Part shown: positions 38,463 through 46,999 of the stretch, one piece after another | How positions within the stretch are numbered: position 1 is the stretch's first letter | Layout: every line of letters begins with the position of its first letter | NCBI GenBank assembly: GCA_018195615.1 | Contig: JAGTPG010000002.1 | Location: forward strand, 1,922,001 to 1,986,000 | Origin: Streptomyces tuirus | GTDB lineage: Bacteria > Actinomycetota > Actinomycetes > Streptomycetales > Streptomycetaceae | DNA: 64,000 nt | Reading direction: 5' to 3' | The notes under the pieces: model-generated | Database searches by the model: none | What the model was told of the DNA's origin: nothing | The model's input: the letters and a program-made list of their open reading frames with translations, nothing else | Translations under genes and position numbers: made by a program

Positions 38463-39449
38463 ATGGAGCAGAGGCATCTCGGCCGCACCGGCCTGCGTGT
38501 GTCCCGGATCGGGCTCGGCACCCTGACCTGGGGACGGGACACCGACGAGCACGACGCCGCGGACCTGATGAAGACGTTCTGGGAAGCGGGCGGGACCCTC
38601 GTCGACACCGCGGACGTGTACGGCGACGGAGAGGCCGAGTACCTGATCGGCAAGCTCGTCGACGGCCTGGTGCCCCGCCGGGACCTGGTCATCTCGACCA
38701 AGGCCGGCAGCGTGCCGGACCCGGACCGCCGCTTCGACGCCTCCCGCGGACATCTGCTCTCCGCCCTGGACGCCTCGCTCTCCCGGCTCGGCACCGACTA
38801 CGTCGACCTCTGGCACGTCCACGCCTTCGACCCGGACACCCCGCTGGAGGAGACCCTCCAGGCCCTCGACCTCGCGGTCGCCAGCGGCCGCGCCCGCTAC
38901 GCCGCCGTCTCCAACTTCTGCGGCTGGCAACTGGCCAAGGCCGCGACCTGGCAGCTGGCGGCCCCCGGCACCCGGACCCGGCTGGCCGGGACGCAGCTGG
39001 AGTACTCGCTGCTCCAGCGCGGCGTCGAGCGGGAGGTGCTGCCGGCCGCGCTGGACCTCGGCATCGGGCTGCTGCCGTCCTCGCCGCTCGGGCGCGGCGT
39101 GCTGACGGGCAAGTACCGGGGCGACTCGACGCCTCCGGACTCGCGCGGTGCCTCCGAGCACCTCGCGCCGTTCGTCGCGCCGTACCTCGACGACACGGCG
39201 AGCCGCATCGTGGACGCCGTGACCACCGCGGCCGACGGTCTCGCGGTGACACCGCTCCAGGTGGCCCTGGCCTGGGTCCGCGACCGGCCGGGTGTGGCCG
39301 CGCCCATCGTCGGCGCGCGCAACGCGCAGCAGCTCACGGCGGCATTGTCAGTGGAGACCCTTAGTCTTCCTGACGAGATCTGCCGGGCGCTCGACGACGT
39401 GTCGGCGCCTGTGCACCGCTATCCCGATCACGACTGGAGCACGCTGTGA
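38463..39449 (+). CDS. Aldo/keto reductase
   Basis: The 328-residue protein is an NADPH-dependent aldo/keto reductase. The catalytic tetrad is visible: Asp and Tyr in LVDTADVYGDGEAEYLIG, Lys in DLVISTKAG, and His in VDLWHVHAFD. The cofactor end has VGARNAQQLTAALS. The start LGRTGLRVSRIGLGTLTWG is typical. ATG 38463 has no ribosome site but TAATCT lies eight bases upstream, so the message is probably leaderless. The stop overlaps the next gene by four bases (GTGA), so the two are translationally coupled. Substrate unknown. Confidence 0.92.
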   Translation: MEQRHLGRTGLRVSRIGLGTLTWGRDTDEHDAADLMKTFWEAGGTLVDTADVYGDGEAEYLIGKLVDGLVPRRDLVISTKAGSVPDPDRRFDASRGHLLSALDASLSRLGTDYVDLWHVHAFDPDTPLEETLQALDLAVASGRARYAAVSNFCGWQLAKAATWQLAAPGTRTRLAGTQLEYSLLQRGVEREVLPAALDLGIGLLPSSPLGRGVLTGKYRGDSTPPDSRGASEHLAPFVAPYLDDTASRIVDAVTTAADGLAVTPLQVALAWVRDRPGVAAPIVGARNAQQLTAALSVETLSLPDEICRALDDVSAPVHRYPDHDWSTL

Positions 39450-41575
39450 GCACGGAGCCGGAGACCACGGGGGACGCCGAGCCGGGGACGCCGACCGGTG
39501 GTGCGCAGACCGAGGGCACCGAGGGGGAGGCGGCCGATGCCGGTCAGGTGTCCGAGGCCGAGGCCGAGCTGCGCGCCCAGCGGGCCGAGCGGGAGCGCAT
39601 CGAACAGCGGAAGGCCGAGCGGAGCGCGCCGATCGCGGCCGGCGGCAAGCTGAGCGGCAAGGCCGCAGACCTGCTCGCGGCGGTACGGGCCGTGGAGAGC
39701 GGCGAGAAGCCGGCGGCCACGGTGTTCGCGGAGCCCGAGCCCGCTCCTCGGCGCTCCGCGCCGGAGCCGGCGCGACGGCCGCAGCCGGTGGCGGCCGAGG
39801 CCGTCGCCGCGTCGACGGCGCCCGCGCCGGAGGCCGTGCGGGCCGTGCGGGAGGTGCTCGGCGAGGGCGGCGCCCCGGAGGCGCTCGCGCCACAGGTGGC
39901 CGCGGCCCTCGGCGAGGGTGCGGAGGAACAGCTGCGTGCGGACCCCTGGCAGTTGCTGCGGATCGCCGGCGTGCGGCCCGAGCAGGCCGACGGGTTCGCG
40001 CGGGCCCTGCTCGGCGCCGAGTGCCGCCCGGACGACGAGCGGCGGGGCCGGGCCGTCACCGTCTGGCTCCTGGAGCAGGCCGCGCTGGCCGGGCACACCG
40101 CCCTCGAGATGCCGGTGCTGTTGACGGCCCTGGCCCAGCGGGACGTGCCGGACCCCGACCGTGCCGTGCAGGACACGATCGCGGAGGGCGAGGCGCTGGT
40201 CTTCCAGGACGCCCTGGAGGAGACCGGTGCGGCGCCGGCCGAGGCCGGGGAGGAAGGCGCGGAGGACGAGGAGCGCCCGGTCCGTGTCCTGGTCGGGCTG
40301 GAGCGGTACGCGCTCGCCGAGGAGAGCCTCGCCGACGGTCTGGCCCGGCTGGTCAACTCGGCCCCCAAGCAGGACGGTTCGGCCGAGGAGTGGGAGCGGG
40401 CCGCCGCCTCGGCCCAGGGGTCGGCGGGTGAGCTGCTCCGCACGGTCGCCACCCATGGCCTGGTGCTGCACACCGGTGGCGAGGCGTCCCTGGCCGAGCC
40501 GGCGGCGCTGCTGCGCGCCGCGCGCTCCCTCGGGCTGCGCGCCTGGGCGGCCACCCACGGCCCGATCGGCCGCAACCGCTTCGCGGCCCTGGCCGCCGAC
40601 GCCCCGTCCCCGACCGCCGACTCCCCCGTCGCCACCGTCGCCGGGCTGCTCTCCGGCCTCGAAGGTCCCGGGCGGGATGCCGACGGAGCGCTGGATCTCG
40701 ATCTGCTCGTCGTGCTCGACGCACCGCAGTTGGACGTCGAGACCGCGGCTCTGCTGACGGAGTCGCTGCCGGACGGGGCGAGGCTGGTGCTGGCCGGGGA
40801 TCCGGGGGCGCTGTGGTCCGTGGGTCCGGGGCGGGTGTTCGCGGATCTGCTCGCGGCACGGATCTGCCCGCAGGTCGCCTCGCGGCGGCCGGACCCGGGG
40901 CCGCTGGGCGAGCTGGTCTCCGGCATCGGCATCGGCGAGCTGAACCAGGTGGAGGCCCCCGGCAAGGAGGTCGTGATCGTGCCGGTGCGGGACGCCGGCG
41001 AGGCCGTGCACCGGACGGTGCAGCTCGTCGTGGACTCGGTGCCGCGGGCGATCGGTGTTCCGGCCGATCAGACGCAGGTGATCACACCGGGGCACGGCGG
41101 CGCCGTCGGCACCCGCGCGCTCAACACGGTGTTGAAGGAACGGCTCAATCCGGGCCCGGGCCGCTTCGGCGGCTTCGACCCCGGTGACCGGGTCGTCCAC
41201 TCCCCCGTTCCCGGGCGGGTGCTGCCGGGCCGTGTGGTGAAGGCGGATGCGGAGGGTCTGCATCTGTCGTGCGAGGGCGAGGCCGTCGTCGTACCGAAGG
41301 AGCGGGTGGAGCAGACCGTGCGGCACGGGTGGGCGCTGACCGCGCACCAGGCGGTGGGGAGCCGGTGGCCCGCGGTGGTCGTGGTGCTGCCCGGCGATGC
41401 CGCGCAGGCGCTCACCCGGCCGTGGGTGTACACGGCGTTCGGGCGGGCCGACCGTCATCTGTCCGTGGTGCACGGCGTGGAGCAGGCGCTGCCGAAGGCC
41501 GTGGCCGAGGTGCCGGCCAAGCCGCGGACGACCAGGCTTCCCGCGCTGCTCGCTCCGCAGGTCGCCGGCAGATGA
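39446..41575 (+). CDS. RecD-like helicase-family protein with a degenerate ATP site
   Basis: The 709-residue protein has an acidic, disordered N-terminus (about 150 residues), a helix-hairpin-helix-like stretch (PWQLLRIAGVRPEQADGFAR), and a C-terminal half laid out like RecD2: a loop where Walker A should be reads VLHTGGEASLAEPAALLRAA, with no GKT; the Walker B place reads LLVVLDAPQLDVETAALLTE, lacking the Asp-Glu pair; then ARLVLAGDPGALWSVGPGR resembles motif III, and WALTAHQAVGSRWPAVVVVL with YTAFGRA resembles motifs V-VI. So the fold is kept but ATP hydrolysis is probably lost. It may be a DNA-binding scaffold. GTG 39446 overlaps the reductase stop. It is intact, so the loss is not a sequence error. 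Confidence 0.8.
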   Translation: MSTEPETTGDAEPGTPTGGAQTEGTEGEAADAGQVSEAEAELRAQRAERERIEQRKAERSAPIAAGGKLSGKAADLLAAVRAVESGEKPAATVFAEPEPAPRRSAPEPARRPQPVAAEAVAASTAPAPEAVRAVREVLGEGGAPEALAPQVAAALGEGAEEQLRADPWQLLRIAGVRPEQADGFARALLGAECRPDDERRGRAVTVWLLEQAALAGHTALEMPVLLTALAQRDVPDPDRAVQDTIAEGEALVFQDALEETGAAPAEAGEEGAEDEERPVRVLVGLERYALAEESLADGLARLVNSAPKQDGSAEEWERAAASAQGSAGELLRTVATHGLVLHTGGEASLAEPAALLRAARSLGLRAWAATHGPIGRNRFAALAADAPSPTADSPVATVAGLLSGLEGPGRDADGALDLDLLVVLDAPQLDVETAALLTESLPDGARLVLAGDPGALWSVGPGRVFADLLAARICPQVASRRPDPGPLGELVSGIGIGELNQVEAPGKEVVIVPVRDAGEAVHRTVQLVVDSVPRAIGVPADQTQVITPGHGGAVGTRALNTVLKERLNPGPGRFGGFDPGDRVVHSPVPGRVLPGRVVKADAEGLHLSCEGEAVVVPKERVEQTVRHGWALTAHQAVGSRWPAVVVVLPGDAAQALTRPWVYTAFGRADRHLSVVHGVEQALPKAVAEVPAKPRTTRLPALLAPQVAGR

Positions 41576-41637
41576 CGTCGGGGGTGGTCACGGGCAGCCC
41601 CCGTGACCACCCCCGGCGTGGTGGCTGACGCGCGCGC

Positions 41638-42360
41638 TCAGCGGCGGTCCGCGTCCAGTGGCTCCAGATCCTCGTCCTCGTCGAGATGGGAGTCGAAGTC
41701 GTCCGTGTCCTCGGTCTCCTCGTCGTCCCCGTCGTCTTCGTCGACGTCGACGTCGTCGATCTCGTCGTCGAAGACGGCGCTGACGTCGAAGCGGCAGACC
41801 ACCTGCTGCGGATCGACCTGCTCGAACGGCGCCTCCAGCCACTCGCCCGGCTCGGCGGGTTCGTCCGCAGCCGTCACCCAGAGCGTGGAGTCGCCCTCCT
41901 CCAGCCCGAACTCCTTGTGCCGGGAGGCGATCTCGTCGGGTTCGAACTCGCCGAAGAGGAGGCCGAGCGCGCCGTGGACCGTCCCGGAGGCGGCCGGGCC
42001 GTCCTCGCCCTCCGCGGCCTCGATCCGCTCCGCCTGCGCCAGCAGCCGCTGTGGCTCCGCGACCGCGTAGTCGCGGCGGATCAGTACGCTCAGCGCGTTC
42101 GGTTCCTCGGGCCCGTTGTACGGGGGCAGCGAGTCCTCCGCGCCGGGGATCTCGAAGGGTGTGACCTCGTCGTAGCGGTCGTAGAGCAGTTCGTCGTACA
42201 CCTCTGCGGCCGCGGCCAACTGGTTGAACGCCTCGTAGACGGCCGGGTCGTCCTCCCCCGACCTGCGTTCGACCGCGGCCAGGTGGCGGTCGAGCGCGGT
42301 CTTGACCGCCTCGGCGGCGGCGCGTACCTCGGCAGCGGTGGACTGCGCAGCATCAGACAT
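41638..42360 (-). CDS. Conserved hypothetical protein with a very acidic C-terminus
   Basis: The 240-residue protein is not recognised. It begins MSDAAQSTAAEVRAAAEAVK, is helical in the first half (RHLAAVERRSGEDDPAVYEA, QLAAAAEVYDELLYDRYDEV), has a mixed middle with VICRF-like QQVVCRFDVSAVFDDEID, and ends in about 40 residues that are mostly Asp and Glu. No membrane or signal segment. ATG 42360. It is divergent from the DUF5703 gene by 47 bases and convergent with the RecD-like gene. A cytosolic regulatory or binding role is possible; nothing more can be said. Confidence 0.75.
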   Translation of the reverse strand: MSDAAQSTAAEVRAAAEAVKTALDRHLAAVERRSGEDDPAVYEAFNQLAAAAEVYDELLYDRYDEVTPFEIPGAEDSLPPYNGPEEPNALSVLIRRDYAVAEPQRLLAQAERIEAAEGEDGPAASGTVHGALGLLFGEFEPDEIASRHKEFGLEEGDSTLWVTAADEPAEPGEWLEAPFEQVDPQQVVCRFDVSAVFDDEIDDVDVDEDDGDDEETEDTDDFDSHLDEDEDLEPLDADRR

Positions 42361-42407
42361 AGTGCAGACGCTATCCGTACCAGGCCCCAGCCCGCACAAT
42401 AGATGCG

Positions 42408-42596
42408 ATGCCGGAATACGAATTTGTCGACGTGTACGTACCTCGCGGGGTCTCCCGCAAGGAGACGGCACGTCTGCTGACGGACCATGCCGAGTACGGA
42501 CACTGGGAGTTGTACCGTCTGAGCCTGCTCCGCGACGGCAGCCGCAAGGTGCGGTTGCGCCGGCGGATCATCCGCCAGGTGCGGGCCACGTGGTGA
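42408..42596 (+). CDS. DUF5703 family small protein
   Basis: This is a 62-residue, basic-ended protein: MPEYEFVDVYVPRGVSRKET at the start and a C-terminus rich in Arg. I recognise it as the DUF5703 family, highly conserved in Streptomyces and of unknown function. There is no ribosome site; CACAAT seven bases before the ATG suggests leaderless transcription. The gene is followed by a strong hairpin shared with the convergent chpC. Confidence 0.82.
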   Translation: MPEYEFVDVYVPRGVSRKETARLLTDHAEYGHWELYRLSLLRDGSRKVRLRRRIIRQVRATW

Positions 42597-42627
42597 GCTG
42601 AGACGGGGCACTGGGAGAAGGCACAGA

Positions 42628-42661
42628 CGGAGCGGGCCCCGCCACGGCGGGGCCCGCTCCG
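42628..42661. terminator. Bidirectional hairpin between DUF5703 gene and chpC
   Basis: CGGAGCGGGCCCCGCC (42628-42643) and GGCGGGGCCCGCTCCG (42646-42661) are perfect 16-base arms almost without a loop. It lies 31 bases after one stop and 10 bases after the other. Confidence 0.85.
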
Positions 42662-42671
42662 TTCACCGGGG

Positions 42672-43526
42672 TCAGGCCGAGGCACGCGCCTTGCGGTAGA
42701 GGATCGCACCCGCCAGCAGCGCGCCGGCGCCGGCCGGCAGGGCGAGCCCGAGCGGCAGGTCGCTGCCGGTGCTCGCGAGCTGGGAGTCGCCCTTGGGCTG
42801 GGTGACGAACTGGCCGTCCGGCTGGTTGCCGCGCGAGGAGTCGCCCGGCGTCTCGTCGCCGGTGGTGGGCGGTGTGCCCGGGGTGCCGGGGTGACCGGGC
42901 TCTTCAGGGTTGCCGGGGTCGCCCGGGTTACCGGGATGGCCGGGGTCACCCGGATTGCCCGGGTTTCCGGGATCGCCGGGGTCACCAGGGTTGCCGGGGT
43001 CACCGGGGTTACCGGGGTCGCCCGGCTGGCCGGGGTTCTCGTGGCCGCCGCCGGGCGGGTTGGTGTGGTGTCCGCCGGAGCCGCCGTTCCCGCAGTCGTT
43101 GCCCGTGGTGGGGTTGCCGACGCCGATGATGTCGACACTGTTGCCGCAGACGTTCACCGGCACGTGGATCGGCGCCTGGACGTGGTTGCCCGAGCCGACG
43201 CCGGGCGAGTCGGTGGCGTGGCCGCCGGCGTGCGAGCCGCCGTGACCACCGTGCGCGCCCTGTCCCCCCGACGACGAGCCGCCACCCTTGTTGGCGCACG
43301 AGTTGCCCACCGACGGGTTGAGGAGCCCGATCACATTGACCGTGTTGCCGCACACGTTGACCGGCGCGTGCACCGGTGCCTGCACCGTGTTTCCGGACAG
43401 CACGCCGGGCGAGCCCGAACTGGATCCCTGGGCGCCCGAGTCGGCGTGAGCCGATCCGCCCGCGGCGGCGATCACGCCGGTCGCGGCCGCCACGGTCATC
43501 AGACCCTTGCGGGTGACCTGTCGCAT
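42672..43526 (-). CDS. chpC: Long chaplin ChpC, sortase-anchored
   Basis: Chaplins are amyloid-forming surface proteins that let aerial hyphae leave the water film. This 284-residue protein has a signal peptide (GLMTVAAATGVIAAAGGSAH), two chaplin domains (about 33-80 and 108-147; each with VNVCGN and a second Cys, as NPSVGNSCANK and NPTTGNDCGN), then a collagen-like Gly-x-x tract of GDPGNPG units (about 160-212), and a sorting signal LASTG with membrane helix and basic tail (RKARASA). It should be linked to the wall by a class E sortase. Long chaplins are ChpA-C; ChpC is placed next to chpH in S. coelicolor. Intact. The collagen-like tract is probably variable between strains. Confidence 0.93.
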   Translation of the reverse strand: MRQVTRKGLMTVAAATGVIAAAGGSAHADSGAQGSSSGSPGVLSGNTVQAPVHAPVNVCGNTVNVIGLLNPSVGNSCANKGGGSSSGGQGAHGGHGGSHAGGHATDSPGVGSGNHVQAPIHVPVNVCGNSVDIIGVGNPTTGNDCGNGGSGGHHTNPPGGGHENPGQPGDPGNPGDPGNPGDPGDPGNPGNPGDPGHPGNPGDPGNPEEPGHPGTPGTPPTTGDETPGDSSRGNQPDGQFVTQPKGDSQLASTGSDLPLGLALPAGAGALLAGAILYRKARASA

Positions 43527-43586
43527 TACTGAATACCTGCCTTCGACCCTGTCTCGAATTCTTCTCGAATTCCCCGAAAGAAGCGT

Positions 43587-43623
43587 TCGGTCCCGGAGCG
43601 CATGGCATGCGCTCCGGGACCGA
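43587..43623 (-). terminator. Perfect hairpin after chpH
   Basis: TCGGTCCCGGAGCGCATG (43587-43604) and its exact complement (43606-43623) form an 18-base stem with a one-base centre, 33 bases after the chpH stop. It should stop chpH transcription before chpC, so the two chaplin genes are probably separately expressed. Confidence 0.8.
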
Positions 43624-43656
43624 TGGCTTTGGAATCCCCTCAGCGAGGGGAAAGCA

Positions 43657-43890
43657 TCACTTGTTGATGCAGGTGTTGCCGAAGGCGGGGTTCAGCAGCC
43701 CGATCACGGAGACCGTGTTGCCGCAGGCGTTCACCGGGATGTGAACGGGCACCTGAACAACGTTGCCGGACAGGACGCCCGGGGAGTGCACGGCGGCACC
43801 CTGGGCACCCGAGTCGGCGACGGCCAGGCCCGCGCCCGCGAGAACCAGCCCACCGGTGGCAGCCGCGGCAGCGACGACCTTCTTGATCAT
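43657..43890 (-). CDS. chpH: Short chaplin ChpH
   Basis: The 77-residue protein is a signal peptide (VVAAAAATGGLVLAGAGLAVA) plus one chaplin domain ending NPAFGNTCINK. The mature form, about 52 residues, has the two cysteines in ACGNTVSV and GNTCINK that form the disulphide. Short chaplins assemble into amyloid rodlets at the air-water interface; ChpH and ChpE are the core ones in S. coelicolor. ATG 43890 has GGAGGAATA before it. The 168 bases upstream are non-coding and A/T-richer than the surroundings, as a developmentally controlled promoter might be; I cannot identify the sigma-factor box with confidence. Confidence 0.94.
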   Translation of the reverse strand: MIKKVVAAAAATGGLVLAGAGLAVADSGAQGAAVHSPGVLSGNVVQVPVHIPVNACGNTVSVIGLLNPAFGNTCINK

Positions 43891-44058
43891 TATTCCTCCT
43901 AGTTGGCAAAGCGACCCATCTTGCGATCGCATTACATGTAACGAGGAGGGAGTAATGAGGCTACGAGCTTATGGTCGCATTCACCCTTCCCAGTCGATCT
44001 CGTACGCCCGACCGAATAACGGCGATTCCTTTGTGCCGATTCACCCGGTTCAGCCGGT

Positions 44059-45384
44059 TCAGGACGCGTCGATGAACCGGTCGAGCACCCGCACGCCGAA
44101 CTTCAGGCCGTCCACCGGCACCCGCTCGTCCACGCCGTGGAACATGCCGGCGAAGTCCAGCTCCGGGGGCAGCTTCAGCGGCGCGAAGCCGAAGCCCCGG
44201 ATGCCCAGGTCGTCGAAGGACTTCGCGTCCGTCCCGCCGGAGAGCATGTAGGGGATCGCCTTGGCGGTCGGGTCCTCGGCCAGCAGCGAGGACTGCATCG
44301 CCGCCACGAGCTTGCCGTCGAAGGTGGTCTCGACAGCCTTGTCGGCGTGGACGTCCTCACGCCGCACCTTCGGGCCGAGGATGCGGTCGAGGTCGGCGAG
44401 GAACTCCTCCTCGAACCCGGGCAGGAACCGGCCGTCGACGTGGGCGGTCGCCTCGCCCGGGATGACGTTGACCTTGTATCCGGCACCGAGCTGCGTGGGG
44501 TTGGCCGTGTTGCTCAGGGTCGCACCGATGAGCTTGGCGATGCCACCGAGCTTGGCGAGGGTCGACTCCATGTCCTCCGGGTCCAGCTCGGTGCCGAACG
44601 CGTCACCGAGCTCGTCGAGGAAGGCGCGGGTGGTCTTGGTGACCCGCACGGGGAACTTGTGCCGCCCCAGCCGCGCGACGGCCTCCGACAGCTCGGTGAT
44701 GGCGTTGTCCCGGTGGATCATCGATCCGTGACCGGCGGTACCGGCCACGGTGAGCTTCATCCAGTGCATGCCCTTCTCGGCCGTCTGGATCAGGTACAGC
44801 CGCCGCTGCTCGCTCACGGTGAAGGAGAATCCGCCCACCTCACTGATCGCCTCCGTGACGCCCTCGAAGAGGTCCCGGTGGTTGTCGACGAGGTAGCGGG
44901 CCCCGAACTTGCCGCCGGCCTCCTCGTCCGCGAGGAACGCCAGGACGATGTCGCGCGGGGGCTTGCGCCCGCTGCGCAGCCGGTCCCGTACGACCGCGAG
45001 GGTCATCGCGTCCATGTCCTTCATGTCGACGGCCCCGCGACCCCACACGCAGCCGTCGGCGATCTCGCCGGAGAACGGGTGGTGGGTCCAGTCGTCCGCG
45101 TTGGCCGGGACGACGTCGGTGTGGCCGTGGATGAGGAGCGCGGGCCGGGAGGGGTCCTCGCCCTGGATCCGGGCCACCGTGGAGGCACGGCCCGGGTGGG
45201 ACTCGAAGATCTGCGGCTCGAGCCCGACCTCGGCGAGCTTCTCGGCGACGTACTCCGCCGCCTTGCGCTCGCCCGGACCCGAGTGGTCGCCGTAGTTGCT
45301 GGTGTCGATCTGGATCAGCTCGCGGCAGAGGTCCACGACCTCGTCCTCGCCGGTGACGCTCCTGGCCGTGTCCGTCTCGCTCAC
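44059..45384 (-). CDS. M20-family metallopeptidase (dipeptidase/deacylase)
   Basis: The 441-residue protein has the M20 zinc-site blocks: LLIHGHTDVVPANADDW (His and Asp), GRGAVDMKDMDAM, and AFLADEEAGGKFGARYL (catalytic Glu and metal Glu), then the dimerisation domain and a final ligand His in AGMFHGVDERVP. These enzymes cut peptides or N-acyl amino acids; the specific substrate is not readable. GTG 45384 follows GGGAGGAAGCAC. No signal peptide, so it is cytosolic. It stands alone between chpH and the tRNA gene. Confidence 0.9.
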   Translation of the reverse strand: MSETDTARSVTGEDEVVDLCRELIQIDTSNYGDHSGPGERKAAEYVAEKLAEVGLEPQIFESHPGRASTVARIQGEDPSRPALLIHGHTDVVPANADDWTHHPFSGEIADGCVWGRGAVDMKDMDAMTLAVVRDRLRSGRKPPRDIVLAFLADEEAGGKFGARYLVDNHRDLFEGVTEAISEVGGFSFTVSEQRRLYLIQTAEKGMHWMKLTVAGTAGHGSMIHRDNAITELSEAVARLGRHKFPVRVTKTTRAFLDELGDAFGTELDPEDMESTLAKLGGIAKLIGATLSNTANPTQLGAGYKVNVIPGEATAHVDGRFLPGFEEEFLADLDRILGPKVRREDVHADKAVETTFDGKLVAAMQSSLLAEDPTAKAIPYMLSGGTDAKSFDDLGIRGFGFAPLKLPPELDFAGMFHGVDERVPVDGLKFGVRVLDRFIDAS

Positions 45385-45579
45385 GTGCTTCCTCCCGGTG
45401 TCACTGCTGGTGGGTCCCCCACATCCTCTCGCTCCACAGCGCGCACCCCAAGAGCGCTCCCGGCCCGTCACACGTCGTTCACGCCCGGCCGCGGCACGCA
45501 TGGGGGTGATCGGCCACCCCTGGAAGCCTGGTAATGTTTACGTCGTCGCCGCGGGGAGCACCCGCGCGACGGACACCTT

Positions 45580-45663
45580 GTCCGGGTGGCGGAATGGCAG
45601 ACGCGCTAGCTTGAGGTGCTAGTGCCCTTTATCGGGCGTGGGGGTTCAAGTCCCCCTCGGACA
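45580..45663 (+). tRNA. tRNA-Leu (anticodon GAG)
   Basis: The acceptor arm GTCCGGG pairs with the 3' strand ending CTCGGAC (one G-T pair). The D arm follows GGTGGCGGAATGGCAGACGC. The anticodon stem CTAGC/GCTAG encloses TTGAGGT, giving anticodon GAG, which reads CUC and CUU leucine codons. A long variable arm (TGCCCTTTATCGGGCG) marks a class II tRNA, and GGTTCAAGTCC is the T loop. CCA is not encoded. It is followed by a perfect terminator hairpin. Confidence 0.97.
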
Positions 45664-45668
45664 CTTCA

Positions 45669-45706
45669 CCGGATGCCGGTCGATGGTCACATCGACCGGC
45701 ATCCGG
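45669..45706 (+). terminator. Terminator after tRNA-Leu
   Basis: CCGGATGCCGGTCGATG (45669-45685) pairs perfectly with CATCGACCGGCATCCGG (45690-45706), a 17-base stem with loop GTCA, starting six bases after the tRNA. Confidence 0.88.
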
Positions 45707-45809
45707 CATATGTGGCGCGCGCGGGGCTGAACCGTCGCAACGGCGCGCGTGACCGGCAGCCAGCGGCGTCCCGTTCTGCGGTTCGACGGCTGAGCGCGAC
45801 AATGTCGCC

Positions 45810-46199
45810 ATGTCTTCCCAGCGTCGTTCAGTGGACACCTGCCCGTGCGGGCTGCCCGAGGCCTACGAGTCGTGCTGCGGGCGCTACCGCTCCGGGGCCG
45901 CCGCCGCGCCGACCGCCGAGGCGCTGATGCGGTCGCGGTACAGCGCGTTCGTGAAGGGGGACGCCGGGTACCTGCTGCGGACGTGGCATCCACGGACGCG
46001 GCCCGGGCGGCTGGACCTCGATCCGGGGATGCGGTGGACCGGGCTGGAGATCCTGGACACGAGTGCCGGGACCGCGTTCCACACCACCGGGACCGTGACG
46101 TTCCGGGCGTCGTACCGGGGTGGCTCGCTGCACGAGCGGAGCCGGTTCGAGCGGGTGGACGGGGCCTGGGTGTACGTCGACGGCGAGTTTCTGCCGTAG
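45810..46199 (+). CDS. YchJ/UPF0225-type protein with SEC-C motif
   Basis: The 129-residue protein starts with a zinc motif CPCGLPEAYESCCGRY (CxCx(n)CC), the SEC-C form, followed by the small YchJ domain LMRSRYSAFVKGDAGYLLRT and FRASYRGGSLHERSRFERVD. Function of YchJ is unknown; SEC-C motifs bind zinc and often mediate protein contacts. The ATG has no ribosome site, but GACAAT is six bases before it, so leaderless expression is likely. Its stop is six bases from the convergent gntR stop. Confidence 0.87.
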   Translation: MSSQRRSVDTCPCGLPEAYESCCGRYRSGAAAAPTAEALMRSRYSAFVKGDAGYLLRTWHPRTRPGRLDLDPGMRWTGLEILDTSAGTAFHTTGTVTFRASYRGGSLHERSRFERVDGAWVYVDGEFLP

Positions 46200-46205
46200 C
46201 GGGCG

Positions 46206-46907
46206 TCACGGCGCCAGGATGTCGAGTTCCTGCAGGGCGCCGACGGTGATCTCGCGGGTCAGTTCCTCCGCCCGGGCCGCGTCGCCCGCGCGGACCGCCT
46301 CGGCGACCTGGACGTGCAGGGTGACGGCGGCCGGGTCGGGGTCCTCGAACATCACGTCGTGGTGGGTGCGGCCGGCCAGGACCTCGGCGACGACGTCACC
46401 GAGGCGGGCGAACATCTCGTTGCCGGAGGCGTCCAGGATGACGCGGTGGAAGGCCATGTCGTGGACCAGGTACTCCTCCAGCCTGTGACCGCGTGAGTTG
46501 GCGACCATGCCGAGGGCGCACTCGGTGAGTTCGGCGCACTGCTGCGAGGTGGCGTGCCGGGCGGCGAGACCGGCCGCGACCGGTTCGATCGCCGAGCGCA
46601 GCAGAGTGAGGGAACGCAGCTGCTGAGGGCGGTCCTTGCCGGCCAGGCGCCAGCGGATGACCTGCGGGTCGTAGACGTTCCACTGCGACTTCGGACGGAC
46701 CGTCACCCCGACGCGGCGGCGGGACTCGACCAGGTGCATGGACTCCAGGACGCGGACCGCCTCGCGCATCACGGAGCGTGAGACGTCGAAACGCTGGGCG
46801 AGTTCGTCCGTGCGCAGGACGCTGCCCGGCGGATACTCGCCGGCCGTGATCTCGGGGCCGAGGGTGTCCAGTACATGGCCGTGCAGCCCCCGGCCCGGTG
46901 TGCTCAT
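46206..46907 (-). CDS. gntR: GntR-family repressor of the gluconate cluster
   Basis: The 233-residue protein has a GntR winged helix (EYPPGSVLRTDELAQRFDVS, SVMREAVRVLESMHLVESRR) and an FCD effector domain (EYLVHDMAFHRVILDASGN, HVQVAEAVRAGDAARAEELT). It is divergent from gntK, gntT and two dehydrogenases, which S. coelicolor GntR (SCO1678) regulates in response to gluconate. The intergenic region has a site matching the FadR-subfamily form. ATG 46907. No frameshift. The effector is inferred to be gluconate or a phosphorylated derivative. Confidence 0.9.
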   Translation of the reverse strand: MSTPGRGLHGHVLDTLGPEITAGEYPPGSVLRTDELAQRFDVSRSVMREAVRVLESMHLVESRRRVGVTVRPKSQWNVYDPQVIRWRLAGKDRPQQLRSLTLLRSAIEPVAAGLAARHATSQQCAELTECALGMVANSRGHRLEEYLVHDMAFHRVILDASGNEMFARLGDVVAEVLAGRTHHDVMFEDPDPAAVTLHVQVAEAVRAGDAARAEELTREITVGALQELDILAP

Positions 46908-46941
46908 GCACTCAGCGTACGTGGTAGATCACGGAGACAAA

Positions 46942-46952
46942 AAGTCAGACTT
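46942..46952. promoter_or_regulatory. Putative GntR operator
   Basis: AAGTCAGACTT is a perfect odd palindrome with core GT-N3-AC, the form bound by FadR-subfamily GntR proteins. It lies 35 bases from the gntR start and about 95 bases from gntK, so one bound dimer could act on both genes. Confidence 0.6.
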
Positions 46953-46999
46953 ATTCGTCACGGCCTCTTGAATTCGTCGTACCTAATGGGTTTCAGTTG

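Noticed and set aside
39428..41473. Minus-strand open frame of about 680 codons
   Set aside because: Antisense shadow of the RecD-like gene, without recognisable domains.
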